A stretch of 54,972 nucleotides of DNA from Lachnospiraceae bacterium UBA6403 (GTDB taxonomy: Bacteria; Bacillota; Clostridia; Lachnospirales; Lachnospiraceae). The notes beneath the pieces are model-generated. The model saw only the letters and a program-made list of their open reading frames with translations, searched no databases and had not been told where the DNA came from. The stretch spans positions 1 through 54,972 of the forward strand of contig DJPV01000047.1 in the NCBI GenBank assembly GCA_002437435.1, given 5' to 3'. This document shows, piece by piece, positions 15,809 through 23,539 of the stretch (position 1 is the first letter of the stretch; every line of letters starts with the position of its first letter). Position numbers and translations under genes: made by a program.

Positions 15809-17041
15809 CTATTTATTTACAATTGAATCAGGATCATCTTCTACCGTAAATGTATCCAGATCAATCTGGTTATAATATCCTGTATCATTGATGATATTTG
15901 CACTGATATTCTTAACCGTCTGGGATGGCTGATAATCATAATCATTGAACAGATATCTGTGAAGAACAACTACATTATTTTCCAGATCTCCTGCAACTAC
16001 CAGACTACCCTTGCTGCCAAGTGTCGGTGTTGACCATGTAAATGGAAAACCGGTTGAGGATTCCAGTTTATAATTAAAGCAGTTCGTTGCAAGATCAAGG
16101 ATCTCTTTCTTTGTAAGACTGGAACTGATATCATCTACAACCGCATTCAGGCAGTCATTCAGCTTTGTGATACCTGCACTCTTTGCTTTCTCGATCATCA
16201 GACTGATAACCTTTCTCTGTCTCCATGCTCTGGTGATATCACCCTGATCTGTGCTTCGGATTCTCGCATATGCTGTAGACTGAACACCATCCAGATGTAC
16301 AACCCCTGTCTCATATACATAAGAAGACTGGATACCATTGACTCTCTGCTGCTCATCAATACACTGATTCAGCTTATCAAGCTCACTGGACTTTAATTCA
16401 ATATCAAGACCACCAAGGGCATCAATTGCTTCTGTTAATGCCTTAAAATTTACAGTTACATAAGCTGTAATATTCAGGTCAAGATTCTTATTCAGGGTAT
16501 TGATTGCTTCCTTGGCACCGCCATATGCATATGCATGTGTTACTTTTTCATAACTCTGTGAGTCATTTGCAAGCTCTAAATAAGTATCACGGTATACGGA
16601 AGACATCTTAACTTCCTGTGTGTCATTATTGATACTTACAATAATGATCGCATCAGAACGTGCTCCATTCTCTATCATATCAATATCACGGCTGTCGACA
16701 CCAAATAATGCAATCGTGGTGTAACCGGTCATCTTCTTTACTGTTTCTTCTGACAAGTCATCATTGGCCTTTACACCCTCTAACTTCTCGTAGTGCATCT
16801 TACCAAGAGCGGAATTGATATAAGCATTTACAAATAGTACCGCTCCAAGGATGATCACAAGTACCTCTGCGATCAATGCAATGACCCATGGTTTATTTCT
16901 GCTTTTCTTCTTTTTCTTTTTTCTACCATTCCCAGAAGCGTTTCTTCTTACCGGTTCTCTGGCCGGTGATTTCTCGTAATGAACATCATCGGCATCATTA
17001 TAATCGTCAAAATCTTCATCGCTAAAAATATTATCGCTCAT
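15809..17041 (-). CDS. LytR-CpsA-Psr (LCP) family cell-wall polymer ligase
   Basis: LCP proteins move undecaprenyl-linked wall polymers onto peptidoglycan outside the membrane. The protein has an acidic N-terminal cytoplasmic tail, a very basic stretch (GRKKKKKKSRNK), one transmembrane helix at about residues 50-72, and an extracellular LCP domain: TTIALFGVDSRD, ARSDAIIIVSINNDT, MSSVYRDTYLEL, then YGGAKEAINTLNKNLDLNI and LDGVQSTAYARIRSTDQGDITR (in pieces), with the family's conserved Asp and Arg residues. I chose ATG 17041, because AGGAG lies 7 nt upstream; a longer frame would bury that site inside coding sequence. A promoter precedes it and a terminator follows, so it is transcribed alone. 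Confidence 0.93.
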   Translation of the reverse strand: MSDNIFSDEDFDDYNDADDVHYEKSPAREPVRRNASGNGRKKKKKKSRNKPWVIALIAEVLVIILGAVLFVNAYINSALGKMHYEKLEGVKANDDLSEETVKKMTGYTTIALFGVDSRDIDMIENGARSDAIIIVSINNDTQEVKMSSVYRDTYLELANDSQSYEKVTHAYAYGGAKEAINTLNKNLDLNITAYVTVNFKALTEAIDALGGLDIELKSSELDKLNQCIDEQQRVNGIQSSYVYETGVVHLDGVQSTAYARIRSTDQGDITRAWRQRKVISLMIEKAKSAGITKLNDCLNAVVDDISSSLTKKEILDLATNCFNYKLESSTGFPFTWSTPTLGSKGSLVVAGDLENNVVVLHRYLFNDYDYQPSQTVKNISANIINDTGYYNQIDLDTFTVEDDPDSIVNK

Positions 17042-17069
17042 TTTTATTCTCCTATACATTTGTACATCC

Positions 17070-17087
17070 GATCTGTCACATCAGATC
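17070..17087. repeat. Inverted repeat in the LCP leader
   Basis: GATCTG (17070-17075) and CAGATC (17082-17087) form a perfect 6-bp dyad around a 6-nt centre, between the LCP promoter and its start codon. It could be a small 5'-UTR hairpin or an operator. Confidence 0.4.
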
Positions 17088-17122
17088 AGTTACTGTCACT
17101 TATTTACGAATAAACAAAGTGT

Positions 17123-17151
17123 ATTCTACTACAAACATATTTCAAATTCAA
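17123..17151 (-). promoter_or_regulatory. Promoter of the LCP gene
   Basis: Minus-strand -35 TTGAAT (17151-17146), 17-nt spacer, -10 TAGAAT (17128-17123). It lies directly after the HAD gene. Confidence 0.7.
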
Positions 17152-17178
17152 CATATTCATAAAAATATAACATTTATG

Positions 17179-17988
17179 CTATGAATTTAAAATAAACTTC
17201 TCAATCACCGGTACCAGCCCGTCTTCATCATTCGAAAGAGTGATATAATCTGCATGATCCTTTACAATCTGTTGTGCATTTCCCATTGCTACCCCGACAC
17301 CTGCATACTCGATCATGGTAAGATCATTAAATCCATCTCCACATGCGATCAGATCCTTAACATCCATATCCAGATATTTTAAAAGCTTTTCAAGTGAAGT
17401 CGCCTTATGGACATTCTTCGGCATTATCTCTACAAAAAATGGTTCGGAACGAAAAACTGTAACTTTATCTCCATACAGTGCATTTAATTCCTGTTCCACC
17501 TGTTCTGCAACATCACTTTCTGCTGTCAGAAGACATTTGTTCAGTGGAAAATCAATATATTCTTTGAAATTATCCACCTGATGTATCTCCATAAAATTCA
17601 ATCTTGCTTCAAGGCTCATATATTCGTCGATCTGCGTACCTGTAATAACTGTATCACCTTCATAAGTAACCATTCCGATCTCCTTTTTTACGCAGTAATC
17701 ATAAATTTCCCGTGCGATATCATTATCTACACACGCCTGATATACTATTTCACCCGTCTTATAATCAACGATCCTGCCACCATTAAACGCAAGTACATAG
17801 CCTTCATATTTGTCAAGCTTTAATGTATCAGCGATTTTTCGGATTCCGGGAAGCGGTCTGCCTGAAGCAATAGCCACTACATGTCCCTTCTCCTGTATCT
17901 CCATGATCTTTTCAAGCGTTGGCGGTGTTACTTCTTTTTTTGAATTTGTAAGTGTCCCATCAATATCTAATGCAATAATCTTTTTCAT
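17179..17988 (-). CDS. HAD-superfamily phosphatase, Cof type
   Basis: A 269-residue haloacid dehalogenase family hydrolase of the Cof/YidA subfamily, which removes phosphate from sugar phosphates, flavin nucleotides and similar small molecules. Motif 1 is ALDIDGTLTNS near the N-terminus with nucleophile and acid Asp, motif 2 is IASGRPLPGI, and motifs 3 and 4 are KATSLEKLL and ACGDGFNDLTMIEYAG. The cap is the type-IIB insertion in the middle. Two adjacent ATG codons (17991, 17988) are possible; GGAG is 7 nt from the second. Substrate cannot be predicted. Confidence 0.9.
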   Translation of the reverse strand: MKKIIALDIDGTLTNSKKEVTPPTLEKIMEIQEKGHVVAIASGRPLPGIRKIADTLKLDKYEGYVLAFNGGRIVDYKTGEIVYQACVDNDIAREIYDYCVKKEIGMVTYEGDTVITGTQIDEYMSLEARLNFMEIHQVDNFKEYIDFPLNKCLLTAESDVAEQVEQELNALYGDKVTVFRSEPFFVEIMPKNVHKATSLEKLLKYLDMDVKDLIACGDGFNDLTMIEYAGVGVAMGNAQQIVKDHADYITLSNDEDGLVPVIEKFILNS

Positions 17989-18020
17989 CATTCTTCTCCA
18001 TTATGTGTAATCAAATTGAT

Positions 18021-18049
18021 AATATATATTAGATTTGCATCTTTGTCCA
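18021..18049 (-). promoter_or_regulatory. Promoter of the HAD gene
   Basis: Minus-strand -35 TGGACA (18049-18044), 17-nt spacer, -10 TATATT (18026-18021), about 30 nt before the start codon. It is divergent from the promoter at 18097-18126. Confidence 0.65.
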
Positions 18050-18107
18050 GTAGTTTGCCATAAAAAAGAAAATCCCATACTATAATTTTCTTTTTCTTGT
18101 AAACTAC
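18050..18107. repeat. Nested inverted repeat between divergent promoters
   Basis: GTAGTTT (18050-18056) pairs with AAACTAC (18101-18107), and inside it AAAAAGAAAAT (18063-18073) pairs with ATTTTCTTTTT (18085-18095). The left arm touches the HAD -35 and the right arm overlaps the -35 of the plus-strand gene. It is AT-rich and lacks the GC-rich stem of a terminator, so a shared operator is the more likely reading. Confidence 0.5.
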
Positions 18108-18126
18108 CGCGTGATTGTATTATAAT
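18097..18126 (+). promoter_or_regulatory. Promoter of the plus-strand RlmH-like gene
   Basis: -35 TTGTAA (18097-18102), 18-nt spacer and a perfect -10 TATAAT (18121-18126), followed about 40 nt later by GAGGAAA and the start codon. Confidence 0.65.
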
Positions 18127-18174
18127 AACCAATCATAAATTCATCTTTTTTTATTAAAATTGTGAGGAAATCCT

Positions 18175-18576
18175 ATGAATTACGATCTTTTTATTAATCA
18201 GAAAAAAATATCGGTCGATACAAAGGCCGCTGTTGCAGAATATATAAAACGCCTTTCCCCTTTCTGTAAAGTCAAAGTCATTCCTTGCAAAAAGCAACCA
18301 GAACTTATTACAAATGTCTATAATATCCAGATTCTTCCGGATAAACCGGGAAGTCATACCATCTCCTCTGCACAGTTTGCAGGCAGAATCAACCAGATGA
18401 ATATAAATGGTCTTTCACATATCTGCTATTATATTGGTTTTCCGGCATCCGGCGCTTATAATGAACACTTTTTTATTTCCACTATGTCCATGTCTGATGA
18501 AATAACTCTTATTGCCTTCACAGAACAGTTATATCGCGCTTATACGATCAATAACCATATTACATATCACAAATAA
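18175..18576 (+). CDS. Divergent RlmH-family protein lacking the SAM knot but keeping the tail
   Basis: A 133-residue protein that I recognise as a remote RlmH (SPOUT, PF02590-type) paralogue. AEYIKRLSPFCKVKVI at residues 21-36 matches the EEYTKRLSAYAKIDII segment of Bacillus RlmH. ILPDKPGSHTISSAQFAGRI (53-72) matches the central (D/E)GK...S...FA..I part. The C-terminus EQLYRAYTINNHITYHK (117-133) matches EQIYRAF.I..GEPYHK. In contrast, the cofactor-binding loop, normally FVIGGSLGLS, reads YYIGFPASGA here, and the FPHQLMR segment is gone. About 25-30 residues are missing from the middle. A promoter and a GAGGAAA ribosome-binding site support expression. It runs convergent to a second RlmH gene and overlaps it by 17 nt. 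Alone it should not bind SAM well; a heterodimer role is inferred. Confidence 0.8.
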   Translation: MNYDLFINQKKISVDTKAAVAEYIKRLSPFCKVKVIPCKKQPELITNVYNIQILPDKPGSHTISSAQFAGRINQMNINGLSHICYYIGFPASGAYNEHFFISTMSMSDEITLIAFTEQLYRAYTINNHITYHK

Positions 18577-19015
18577 GCCGTAACTGATCAAGCAGCATAA
18601 CGCGCATTAACTGATGCGGAAATGTCATATCTGAAAAGCTCAGTCTAAAATCTGCCTTTCGGATCAACTCGTCTGACATACCAAGCGACCCCCCGATCAG
18701 AAATGTTACAGTTGTGATCCCCCGTTCTTCCACCTGCCATATCTTTTCTTTTAACCTCTCTGTTGTACACTTCTTTCCATTAATACACAAAGCAACTATA
18801 TATTCTGATTTTCCGATGCTTTCCATACATTTGCGGCTCTCTGAATCAACTATTCTCTTTTTTACCATATCTGATGCATTCTGTGGAATTTTTTCATCAT
18901 CATGCTGTATGATCACAAGCTTATGCTTTTTATTGATCTGTTTTTTTAATGCATCGATCATATCAGTATAAAATACCTCTTTTATCTTACCCACACATAC
19001 TATTTTGAATATCAT
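18560..19015 (-). CDS. rlmH: RlmH-type rRNA methyltransferase with intact SAM knot but missing C-terminal tail
   Basis: RlmH methylates N3 of pseudouridine 1915 (E. coli numbering) in helix 69 of 23S rRNA. Here the trefoil-knot motifs are intact: FLIGGSLGMSDE at 105-116 and LSFSDMTFPHQLMR at 125-138. The protein stops at residue 151 with DQLRLICDM, so the family's conserved tail (YRA...I...PYHK, about 15 residues) is absent. The N-terminal EYxKRL segment is also replaced (MIDALKKQINKKHK). The bases after CAGTTA can be read as a decayed YRAY with two separate indels, so one sequencing error would not restore it. The start overlaps the symporter stop as ATGA. The convergent plus-strand gene carries the motifs lacking here. 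Confidence 0.88.
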   Translation of the reverse strand: MIFKIVCVGKIKEVFYTDMIDALKKQINKKHKLVIIQHDDEKIPQNASDMVKKRIVDSESRKCMESIGKSEYIVALCINGKKCTTERLKEKIWQVEERGITTVTFLIGGSLGMSDELIRKADFRLSFSDMTFPHQLMRVMLLDQLRLICDM

Positions 19016-20436
19016 CTCTGCTCCAGTTTGATCTGTTCAAATAATTTCTTTTCTGTCTTATCTTCCTTATGTGTAAACATACTTACAATAACTGTGACAG
19101 CCAGACTTATGATAAATGCTGCAACACCGCTTCCAAGCTCTGTTGCATTTGCAAGTGACTGATTTTCGATAAACGGAGGAAACCGCCAAATCGTACAGAC
19201 AACAATTCCTGTAAAAAATCCTGACACGATACCTGCCTTACTGGCTCCTCTCCATAAGATTGGCAATATACAGACTGCTGCTATTGCAGCTGAATAATCC
19301 CATGCAATATATAATATCTGGCGATAATTTTGGTGAAGTATAACTGCAAATCCCGTTACCACTCCTGTTAACAATAAAACAACTGACAGATCAATTCCTG
19401 TTAATAATGCCTTTGACCGAATCTTTTTCTCATATCCAACCATGCCAAATAACAGTTCAAACATCATAGCATAAACTCGTTCCAGCAGACAGATCACGGC
19501 ACATAAGAACAAGCCGCCGGCTAAATAGCGGAAAAATAATGGATACTTCTCTTTATAACATAATGACGTGATATAGATATCAAGCAGTTTTCCCATTTCA
19601 ATATCTTCTCTTGCCTTTAATGGATACATGCTGACAACATTTAACAGCGACCATATACTTAAGATCACAACAGAAACACCTGTATATATTATAGAGAGAA
19701 CCCGTCCACGATCCAGGCTGCGTACATTTTTTGCTTCTATCGCCCCATGAAATAAAAATGGCAGTCCAAGACATCCAAGTCCCATTCCAAGCATGGATAT
19801 AATATGCGTAACTCCTATGCTCTTACCATCATAGTATAAGATATTCAGATATGTACTTGTTCCACCCGGTAAATGAACTTTTCCGTAAGTATCTAATATC
19901 TCCGCCGGTGTATTCACAACAAACAGCCAGATAACCAGTACAAGGAATAACACGACCATCAATGTATACACAATATTTCTTACAATATTTCTTATCTTAC
20001 GGCTGACAAAACATACAGAGAGCACGCATAATAATGAAATCGCACACGCAACCACTGTCATCCGATGTCCAATTGCACTGCTGAGATAGATTCCGATACA
20101 ACTGAGAAGTGCCGTTGTGATCATTCCTACAAGGAACAACCATACAGCCATAAATATTTCCTTTATTATATAAGACGAATATCTGGCGTACAGGAAATCT
20201 CCCATATTAAATATCTCTTTTCCTGAAATATCCCGATAAGAGCGCAGCCGCTTCACAAGAAAAAGGCAGGCAAAGGTTATCCCTGCAAACAGTCCGATAT
20301 GAATAAAACAAACGCCTGCTCCATTTACAGCAATAACCGGCGGAAGTAAAATCAACACCCATAGCAAAACCTCAGCCATTGAATTATTCCCGGCTAGCTG
20401 TATTCCATTTAAATCATTCTGCTTTTTTTGTATCAT
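19012..20436 (-). CDS. Sodium:solute symporter family transporter
   Basis: A 474-residue membrane protein with about 12-13 hydrophobic segments in the SSS/PanF manner: N-terminal LLWVLILLPPVIAVNGAG, then MGDFLYARYSSYIIKE, GLPFLFHGAIEAKNV and a late HQNYRQILYIAWDYSAAIAAV. These match the sodium-coupled symporter fold that carries pantothenate, proline and similar solutes; the substrate is not predictable. I start it at ATG 20436, with GGAG 9 nt upstream (another GGAG is too close); a GTG at 20493 gives a longer N-terminus. It shares an ATGA junction with rlmH, so the two are cotranscribed, though a functional link is not evident. Confidence 0.82.
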   Translation of the reverse strand: MIQKKQNDLNGIQLAGNNSMAEVLLWVLILLPPVIAVNGAGVCFIHIGLFAGITFACLFLVKRLRSYRDISGKEIFNMGDFLYARYSSYIIKEIFMAVWLFLVGMITTALLSCIGIYLSSAIGHRMTVVACAISLLCVLSVCFVSRKIRNIVRNIVYTLMVVLFLVLVIWLFVVNTPAEILDTYGKVHLPGGTSTYLNILYYDGKSIGVTHIISMLGMGLGCLGLPFLFHGAIEAKNVRSLDRGRVLSIIYTGVSVVILSIWSLLNVVSMYPLKAREDIEMGKLLDIYITSLCYKEKYPLFFRYLAGGLFLCAVICLLERVYAMMFELLFGMVGYEKKIRSKALLTGIDLSVVLLLTGVVTGFAVILHQNYRQILYIAWDYSAAIAAVCILPILWRGASKAGIVSGFFTGIVVCTIWRFPPFIENQSLANATELGSGVAAFIISLAVTVIVSMFTHKEDKTEKKLFEQIKLEQR

Positions 20437-20536
20437 TTCTCCATTCTCCAACATTTCTATCATTCTGTTATGTTCAAATTTACCATAAACCACAGATTTT
20501 TTCTTTCGCCTTATGTTCTCACCAAATTCTCTGTAC

Positions 20537-20542
20537 TGTCAA
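20537..20542 (-). promoter_or_regulatory. Possible -35 element upstream of the symporter
   Basis: A perfect TTGACA on the minus strand (20542-20537). No convincing -10 lies 16-18 nt downstream, so this is only a partial promoter match. Confidence 0.3.
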
Positions 20543-20643
20543 GACTCTTTTATATATTTTTTCCAGAATTCTTTTTTAAAAATATATAATATTCCAAATT
20601 TGTCTGCTTCATAATAAAAAATATAGAACAAGAAAATTATCTA

Positions 20644-20652
20644 TGTTATAAT
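20644..20652 (+). promoter_or_regulatory. Extended -10 promoter of the Na/Pi cotransporter
   Basis: TGTTATAAT: the TG dinucleotide at 20644-20645, one base, then TATAAT (20647-20652). No good -35 is present, as is usual for extended -10 promoters. Transcription would start near 20659. Confidence 0.6.
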
Positions 20653-20660
20653 GTCCGGGT

Positions 20661-20680
20661 ATGTAAATTTTTATTTACAT
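20661..20680. repeat. Perfect palindrome at the Na/Pi transcript start
   Basis: ATGTAAAT (20661-20668) and ATTTACAT (20673-20680) form 8-bp arms around TTTT, starting at about +2 of the predicted transcript. It could be a repressor site or a hairpin at the mRNA 5' end. Confidence 0.55.
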
Positions 20681-20733
20681 TTATCTTGCATTAACTTGAC
20701 ATATAAGAGGTATATTTTTATTCACAGGAGGAT

Positions 20734-22731
20734 ATGGAAGTGGATTTTTTTTCAATTCTGACTTTACTTGGAGGCGTAGGACTGTTCCTGTTTGGAATGA
20801 ACATGATGGGCGATTCCCTGAAGAATCTGGCAGGCGGAAGTCTGGAACGAATACTTGAAAAACTGACGACTGGCAAGAGCAAAGCAACCGGTGCGATCAA
20901 AGGTTTTGGTCTTGGAACCGGTGTAACAGCGATCATCCAGAGTTCTGCGGCGACAACGATCATGCTGATCGGTTTTGTAAATGCCGGAATTATGAATCTA
21001 GGACAAGCAATTCCTGTTGTATTTGGTGCAAACGTCGGAAGCACCGCGACTGCACAGATCTTACGTCTTGGTGATCTTGGCGAAGATATGTTTATTCTCA
21101 AATTATTAAAACCATCTTCTTTTGCACCCGTTCTGATCGGTATTGGTGCTTTTATCATTCTGTTTGCTCATAAGAAAAAACATAAAGATATTGCCGGTAT
21201 CTTAGTCGGCCTTGGTATCTTATTCCTTGGTATGAATACAATGGAAGCTGTGTTCGCTCCTTTAAAGGAATCCGAAGTCTTCCAGAATCTGTTTCTTTCC
21301 TTCAGCAATCCGCTTCTTGGTATCCTGATCGGTCTTGTCTTAACAGCGATCATTCAGAGCTCCTCTGCTTCGGTCGGTATCCTTCAGGCATTATCCTCAA
21401 CTGGAGTTGTATCCTATGGTTCTTCGATCCCTATTATCATTGGTATTAATATCGGAAAGTGTTTCACTATTCTGCTCGGCAGTATCGGTGCAAACAAAAA
21501 GGCAAAACGTGTTGCCATGTCCTATCTGTTATTTAATATTATCGGTGCGATCTTCTTCGTTGTTGTGATTTATGGACTTCAGTTGTTTATCACCTTCCCA
21601 TTCATGGATAAGATCATCAACCGTGGTGTAATCGCAAACCTGCATTTTATGTTTAACTTTATCATTGCGGTTCTGCTGCTTCCATTTGCAAATAAGCTCG
21701 CAGATCTGACCGGTAAGATCATTGGAGACGACAAGGAATCCAAGATCGACAAAGAACTTGCTTCTCTCGATCCAATGCTTCTCGATACACCCAATATTGC
21801 TCTTACCCAGGCACAGAAGGTTATGTTCTCCATGACCGACTCCATCAAGGAAAACTTCGAACTTGGAAGTCAGTTATTATCAGAATATAATGAAGAAACT
21901 GCCGGAAAGCTTCTGGAAAACGAGATGTTCATTGATAAATGTGAAAGTGCTTTAAACGAATATCTGTTAAAGATCACCTCCAAGCGGCTGCATTCATCCG
22001 AACGAAAGCTGGCATCAGAATTATTAAACAGTGTCAGTGATCTGGAACGAATCGGTGACCACTGTGAAAATCTTCTGATCATCGGCAGAAAGATCTCCGA
22101 TGAAAAGATCTCCTTCTCCTCACAGGGAACCATGGAGATTAATACTCTCTTACATGCTACAGCCAATATCATCGATACTACCTTTACTGCTTTTAAAAAC
22201 GATGATCTGACTGCTGTCTCTCGTATCGAGCCGCTTGCACAATCTATCACAGAAGTGAAAGAAATCATCAAAGATCACCATGTTATCCGTTTACAGACCG
22301 GTGATTGCGATATTGATGGTGGTTTCGCTCTTGTAGATATCCTGACCAGTCTGGATCGTATCGGAAGCCACTGTTCCAATATCGGACTTCATATTGCAAA
22401 AAAATTAAGTACAGATTCTTTCGACGAAATGCATGGCCATATCTACACAAATGGATATAAGACCTCGGAAGAATATAAAGCCCTCTACTGCTATTACATG
22501 TCCCTGTACTCTGATCCGATCACAGAAAAGTATAAAGCCAGCCTGTCAGAGTTCGAACATAAGATCTCACAGTCAGATGCAAATAAGTCGGCTGCTCCTA
22601 AATCTGCAGCTGCAAAAACAGTCAAGACAGATAAAAACGAACAGCAGGCAAAGAAAGAGCCAAAATTAAAAGAGAGCAAAAAAGCAAAGATAGAAAAAGT
22701 AAAGCAAAAAAAAGATTCTAAGAAAAAATAA
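20734..22731 (+). CDS. Na+/phosphate cotransporter with C-terminal PhoU-like domain
   Basis: A 665-residue member of the Na/Pi-cotransporter II family (NptA/YjbB type) importing or exporting phosphate with sodium. Two inverted membrane repeats each carry the QSS motif: AIIQSSAATTIMLIGF near residue 68 and AIIQSSSASVGILQAL near 205. Around residues 365-595 a PhoU-like helical region follows (NSVSDLERIGDHCENL and TSLDRIGSHCSNIG are the paired PhoU signatures), then a lysine-rich tail (about 625-665). AGGAGG lies only 2 nt before ATG 20734 and 8 nt before GTG 20740, so the true start may be the GTG. It is one of only three plus-strand protein genes and has its own promoter and terminator. Confidence 0.93.
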   Translation: MEVDFFSILTLLGGVGLFLFGMNMMGDSLKNLAGGSLERILEKLTTGKSKATGAIKGFGLGTGVTAIIQSSAATTIMLIGFVNAGIMNLGQAIPVVFGANVGSTATAQILRLGDLGEDMFILKLLKPSSFAPVLIGIGAFIILFAHKKKHKDIAGILVGLGILFLGMNTMEAVFAPLKESEVFQNLFLSFSNPLLGILIGLVLTAIIQSSSASVGILQALSSTGVVSYGSSIPIIIGINIGKCFTILLGSIGANKKAKRVAMSYLLFNIIGAIFFVVVIYGLQLFITFPFMDKIINRGVIANLHFMFNFIIAVLLLPFANKLADLTGKIIGDDKESKIDKELASLDPMLLDTPNIALTQAQKVMFSMTDSIKENFELGSQLLSEYNEETAGKLLENEMFIDKCESALNEYLLKITSKRLHSSERKLASELLNSVSDLERIGDHCENLLIIGRKISDEKISFSSQGTMEINTLLHATANIIDTTFTAFKNDDLTAVSRIEPLAQSITEVKEIIKDHHVIRLQTGDCDIDGGFALVDILTSLDRIGSHCSNIGLHIAKKLSTDSFDEMHGHIYTNGYKTSEEYKALYCYYMSLYSDPITEKYKASLSEFEHKISQSDANKSAAPKSAAAKTVKTDKNEQQAKKEPKLKESKKAKIEKVKQKKDSKKK

Positions 22732-22756
22732 AGCTTACTCTGATTAATAAGCATAT

Positions 22757-22817
22757 AAAAAAGATACTCTGTTTCCGGATTCTTATAAATCCATTGCCTC
22801 CAGAGTATCATTTTTAT
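22757..22817. terminator. Bidirectional terminator between Na/Pi and thiN
   Basis: Stem GATACTCTG (22763-22771) with CAGAGTATC (22801-22809), and an inner GGATT/AATCC. Plus-strand RNA ends in ATTTTTATTT and minus-strand RNA in TTTTTTAT, so it can serve both convergent genes. Confidence 0.85.
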
Positions 22818-22832
22818 TTATCCAATGGCTGT

Positions 22833-23480
22833 CTAATCATGGCTTTCAATTACAATTAACAAGCCCGATTCAAATTCGATCACCCCGCACTCTGCGATCA
22901 ACTCATTGCTGACACCGATACTTTCTCCAAGCTTCAGTATAAGACCCTTTGCATTATAATAAAAGCCCTGAAGCGTTACACCAGTTACCTGCTCCGTATA
23001 CGGCAACAGCGATACATATCTATACTCGTCCGTACGATTTACTATATGTCTGTGTGCCGTCATCGTGATTCTGTTATGTTCATCTATCAGATATGCCTGG
23101 ATTCCTGCTTCTGCAAACTGTTTCAATAAGCCGATATTGGCAAGGGTATGATCCATACGAGTTCCGATTGCCCCAACCAGAATTACTTCATCCGGTCTTA
23201 TCTCCTGCTCCATTATATAAGAGATCGCAACATGGGTATCTGTAAAATCCTTATGTGTATCCAGATCAAGAAATTCTGTCTTTTCCCGATACGCTGCTAC
23301 AATGTCTTTCTTTGCCGAGTCAAAATCTCCAATAACCAGATCCGGTAGTATGTCGCATTCCTGACAACTCTCAAGTCCTTTATCACACGCTATTATTTTT
23401 TGAAAATCATAATGGGAAAGAACCGTTTCAAGCACTTTTTTTGAAATGGTTCCTCCTGTAACAACTAAATATCGATTCAT
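22833..23480 (-). CDS. thiN: Thiamine pyrophosphokinase
   Basis: Transfers pyrophosphate from ATP to thiamine, giving thiamine diphosphate. The 215-residue protein has ACDKGLESC, PDLVIGDFDSAKKD near residue 50, and DTHKDFTDTHVAISY, with GAIGTRMDHTLANI later, which are the family's catalytic and binding stretches. It is the last gene of the long yicC operon, matching the order rsgA-rpe-thiN in other Firmicutes, and is followed by a bidirectional terminator. Confidence 0.93.
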   Translation of the reverse strand: MNRYLVVTGGTISKKVLETVLSHYDFQKIIACDKGLESCQECDILPDLVIGDFDSAKKDIVAAYREKTEFLDLDTHKDFTDTHVAISYIMEQEIRPDEVILVGAIGTRMDHTLANIGLLKQFAEAGIQAYLIDEHNRITMTAHRHIVNRTDEYRYVSLLPYTEQVTGVTLQGFYYNAKGLILKLGESIGVSNELIAECGVIEFESGLLIVIESHD

Positions 23481-23539
23481 CTATCCTGTTACCCTATTCC
23501 GGCAGTCAGCCAACCTGCTCCCTGTCTTTTTATTATCAT

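Noticed and set aside
17155..17186. ATTCATA/TATGAAT inverted repeat at the end of the HAD gene as a terminator
   Set aside because: It is entirely AT-rich, overlaps the stop codon and lacks a T-tract in the right place, so I could not support it as a terminator.
18560..18620. Sequencing error truncating the minus-strand RlmH
   Set aside because: Restoring the family tail would need at least two separate indels and the following codons still do not give the PYHK ending, so a single error is unlikely.
20701..20733. TTGACA at 20697 as a second promoter for the Na/Pi gene
   Set aside because: A matching -10 at normal spacing would place the transcript start at or after the ribosome-binding site, so it cannot make a translatable message.
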